DNA of 32,049 nucleotides from Asterionellopsis glacialis (Eukaryota; Bacillariophyta; Plagiogrammaphyceae; Rhaphoneidales; Asterionellopsidaceae), in contig WKLE02000585.1 of the NCBI GenBank assembly GCA_014885115.2, positions 1 to 32,049 on the forward strand. The letters run 5' to 3'. The notes under the pieces were generated by a model. It saw nothing but the letters and a program-made list of their open reading frames with translations. It was not told where the DNA came from and did not search any database. Position 1 is the first letter of the stretch, and the number at the start of each line of letters is the position of its first letter. The position numbers and the translations under genes were made by a program. Positions 29,650 to 32,049 of this stretch are shown piece after piece.

Positions 29650-30282
29650 TGGATACAGAACAAAGGTAAAAAAAAAACAGTTAATTTTAAAGTCTATAAT
29701 TTTACTTATAGTGAAGTCATACAAAATGAGATTCATATCTGTGGAAACAGAATTGATACACAAACTGGATACTTTGAAATTCCAGGTAGGTTTGAGGTAG
29801 GCTCAAAAGGATTCAAGACAGTTTACAAATTCACATGCCAAGGCTGTGCACTTCTTCTTTTAGGTTTCCATGGTCAAGCCCAAGATAGTATTGATAATCT
29901 TTGTATTATTGTATCTGAAATCATTACAAATAAGTTTGTCAAAATTGACATCACTCTTCAACTTCATACACATGTTGGAGGTAATTCAAAAACACTTCAA
30001 GAAGTAGAGATCAGGACCAAATCAGGATACTCCTCTCTTCCTCATCTAATTCCTGCAATGTGAATAAGATTTCATCAGAAGTGAAATACAAACTTGCAGA
30101 AGATTTTCTCAGTAGCACAGCCAACCTTAACATTGTATATAAATCCTATTTTGTCTCATGTAGCAAACAATATATTCAAGGGGGAAGAGGTTAAAAAGAA
30201 AATTAAGATTGATTTCTCTAAACCCTGTTATATTTATACAGGAAATGGAATCACTAAAGAAACTCATTCCTTTTGCAAGTGA
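29650..30282 (+). pseudogene. Decayed reading frame, unknown protein
   Basis: A frame without a usable start ATG is open for ~138 codons from 29650 to a stop at 30061-30063. It reads KVYNFTYSEVIQNEIHICGN, then GYFEIPGRFEVGSKGFKTVY and LGFHGQAQDSIDNLCIIVSE. After a frame change the text continues with NKISSEVKYKLAEDFLSSTA to a stop near 30194. After another change it runs KKIKIDFSKPCYIYTGNGIT to a stop at 30282. The chain of ordered, protein-like segments in different frames suggests a dead gene or transposable-element ORF. No family is recognised. Confidence 0.45.
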
Positions 30283-32049
30283 TCATATCATAAACTTATT
30301 CAGTCTGATAAACGCCTCATTACTTGAGGAGTGAAAATAGGAAAGAGGAGTAGGGTGAGAAATTAATATCAATAGCAAATATTACAAGGCTATGATTGGA
30401 GAAACAGTTTTGAATGTGAGTACTAATTGGAACATGAGTAAATTGAAGTATTAATAGTAATAATACTGTAACTCAAAGATTACTAGTTATTTCTATATTA
30501 CTAAGATTACTTTGATGCACCTGTAAGGAAGTATTCATCATTTTTTGCTTTTCAAATCACAAACAGAGAAACATGGAATGAGCATATGAATCATCAAGTA
30601 GTGCACCAAACAAACAAAAAAAGAAACTGACCATATGATGTTGAGGATTAGGAGTGGTTCTCCTGGTGCTGTGAATGATGTGTTAAATATGCAAACATTA
30701 GCATTTTATTTGTGTAAACCAAAACCCATTTTGGTGCATTGATGTTACAATCAACAATGTGGCAAATGTTTGGAGCTATCTGTTCAAAATGATGGGACAA
30801 AGGTATAGAGGTAGTGGTAGTTCTCATCCTTGGTACCATGGTTCTTCAATTTGTGATCTCTGGAAGTAAAGTGTTGTTATCTTGCAGCATTTTTATTCTT
30901 GTACAAATCTTACAATGGCAATGTAGTTGACCAGATTGATGCTATTGTGTTGCAGCACAAAATAACCAGTCATGGGTGGGCGCAATTAAATTAGTGTACT
31001 ACTGAATCTCACATAGCTTTTTAGTGTACTCTTTCATTTTAAACCTAACCTTAATGATTTACTATTAGACTCTTTCATGTAACTCCTAACCTTAATGGTG
31101 TATACTAACAGATTGTTGCTATCTTATCTTGTGTACCAGTACAAGCTCGTAAGTACACTACACCCAAATTGAGATAAATGATTCTCTCAAATTTGATACA
31201 ATTTTTTGTAATATTAGTGAATGCCTATGCAAGATAAATCGGAAGTGGTCAAAAGTGTCCAAAAGGTACACTAAATTCATGGGATTCTGTTTGATGATTG
31301 GTCAAGAGCACTAGCTAGTGGTGTACAAGTATGTCCCAACAGAAAATCATAGAGCAGAGTTGAGAAGGAAAAAGTGTTCTAAAAGTACACTGAACTTTAT
31401 GTGGATCACTACGATTGAGGAACAAAAATTGTCCTGAAACACAGTGATCAAAACATTCCCTCTGCGCAAGGCTTGTATAGACTTAGTACAAAAGCTTAAC
31501 CAAAGTAATCAAAAATACAAAACGGTCCTACCTTATGTCCTTTTTTCCACTTTCCCTCCAATGCATCAGAATTTTAATTTTGTGTAGGGAAAGTACTACT
31601 TGTTAAGCAAAATTGTCACAACAGCAAGCAAAGAAAAAGTTTTCGGGATGATGATGACAATGACAATGAACAGCAATAACAAGACAGTCTTTCAGAAAGG
31701 TAGGTAAGCCAAATTGACAGCTAGTAATTTACTCTATTGTTAATGACATATCTTTTTTTGCTTGTCAACTTTCTCAGAAATCCAAAGAGCATTTGCTCTT
31801 TTTTTAAACAGCTCTATCATACCAAAGCATGCTGGTATTGTTCTGACACAAAATTGTCCCTCCTGATACCCACATTATCCAGCCTGTTGAAAACCTCTGA
31901 AGACAAGCAAAACCATATGCTTGAATTAGCTGGCTTTGGATGGGTAAGATCTAATACTGGGAGATTGATATTTTGCATTTTTCCAAGTATATTGGATATT
32001 TCTTGCATCAAAACAAATATTGTTTGGATCTACAAGAATACAAGGAAAA
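30283..32049. other. AT-rich repeat-like region, no gene seen
   Basis: Stops are frequent in all frames. Short internal repeats occur. The word ctctttcat..taa.cctaacc ttaatg appears near 31030-31060 and again near 31070-31100. A phrase of the type aaagtgtcc/ttctaaaaggtacact appears near 31250 and 31375. These look like old repeat debris. The sequence continues past the window edge. Confidence 0.5.

Noticed and set aside
1..32049. CRISPR arrays, prokaryotic operons, attachment sites
   Set aside because: No regularly spaced repeats with unique spacers, and genes are spliced and widely spaced; the DNA is eukaryotic.

Overview
The window looks like nuclear DNA of a stramenopile alga, most probably a diatom. 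Three observations point there. Genes have short GT-AG introns of about 80-305 bp. One protein starts with a signal peptide followed by an ASAF motif, the hallmark of diatom plastid-targeted preproteins. The families are eukaryotic: a FYVE+SYLF protein, a mitochondrial i-AAA protease, GRASP and CRAL-TRIO. No tRNA, rRNA, CRISPR array or bacterial operon was found. Species cannot be assigned from sequence reading alone.

Layout. 1-2400: AT-rich repeats, comprising a ~230-bp direct repeat pair, two small inverted-repeat candidates, a decayed coding stretch and three telomere-type CCCTAA units. 2899-5018 (-): two-exon FYVE+SYLF gene. 5800-9400: first copy (A) of a segmental duplication, interrupted by an inverted-repeat DNA transposon at 7286-9011 that carries a transposase-like ORF; a partial copy of the element's end lies at 6724-7225. 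9658-11320 (+): three-exon FAD monooxygenase with a plastid-type presequence. 11484-12932: second copy (B) of the duplication, which begins with an intron/exon fragment of the FYVE+SYLF gene and is riddled with a short GTACCAGGTAC-type motif. 13671-14764 (+): CRAL-TRIO protein. 15132-15436: two 153-bp tandem repeats. 16553-17080 (-): Cys-rich conserved hypothetical. 18581-21283 (-): three-exon YME1-like protease. 21892-22401 (+): acylated C19orf12-like glycine-zipper protein, head-to-head with the protease. 23558-26278 (+): PH plus RelA/SpoT-like protein. 26965-28626 (-): GRASP. 29270-32049: AT-rich DNA with a decayed reading frame.

Functionally the genes form no pathway. Several, however, serve membranes: endosomal FYVE/SYLF, Golgi GRASP, lipid-binding CRAL-TRIO, a PH protein, the mitochondrial inner-membrane protease and a C19orf12-like protein. 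The most unusual signals are non-coding. A short near-palindrome, TACCAGGTA/TACCTGGTA, is strongly over-represented between genes. Comparison of duplicated copies A and B shows several of its occurrences as clean short insertions or deletions in otherwise matching DNA. The second notable signal is a pair of long hairpins in the transposon end whose stems changed in concert between two copies.
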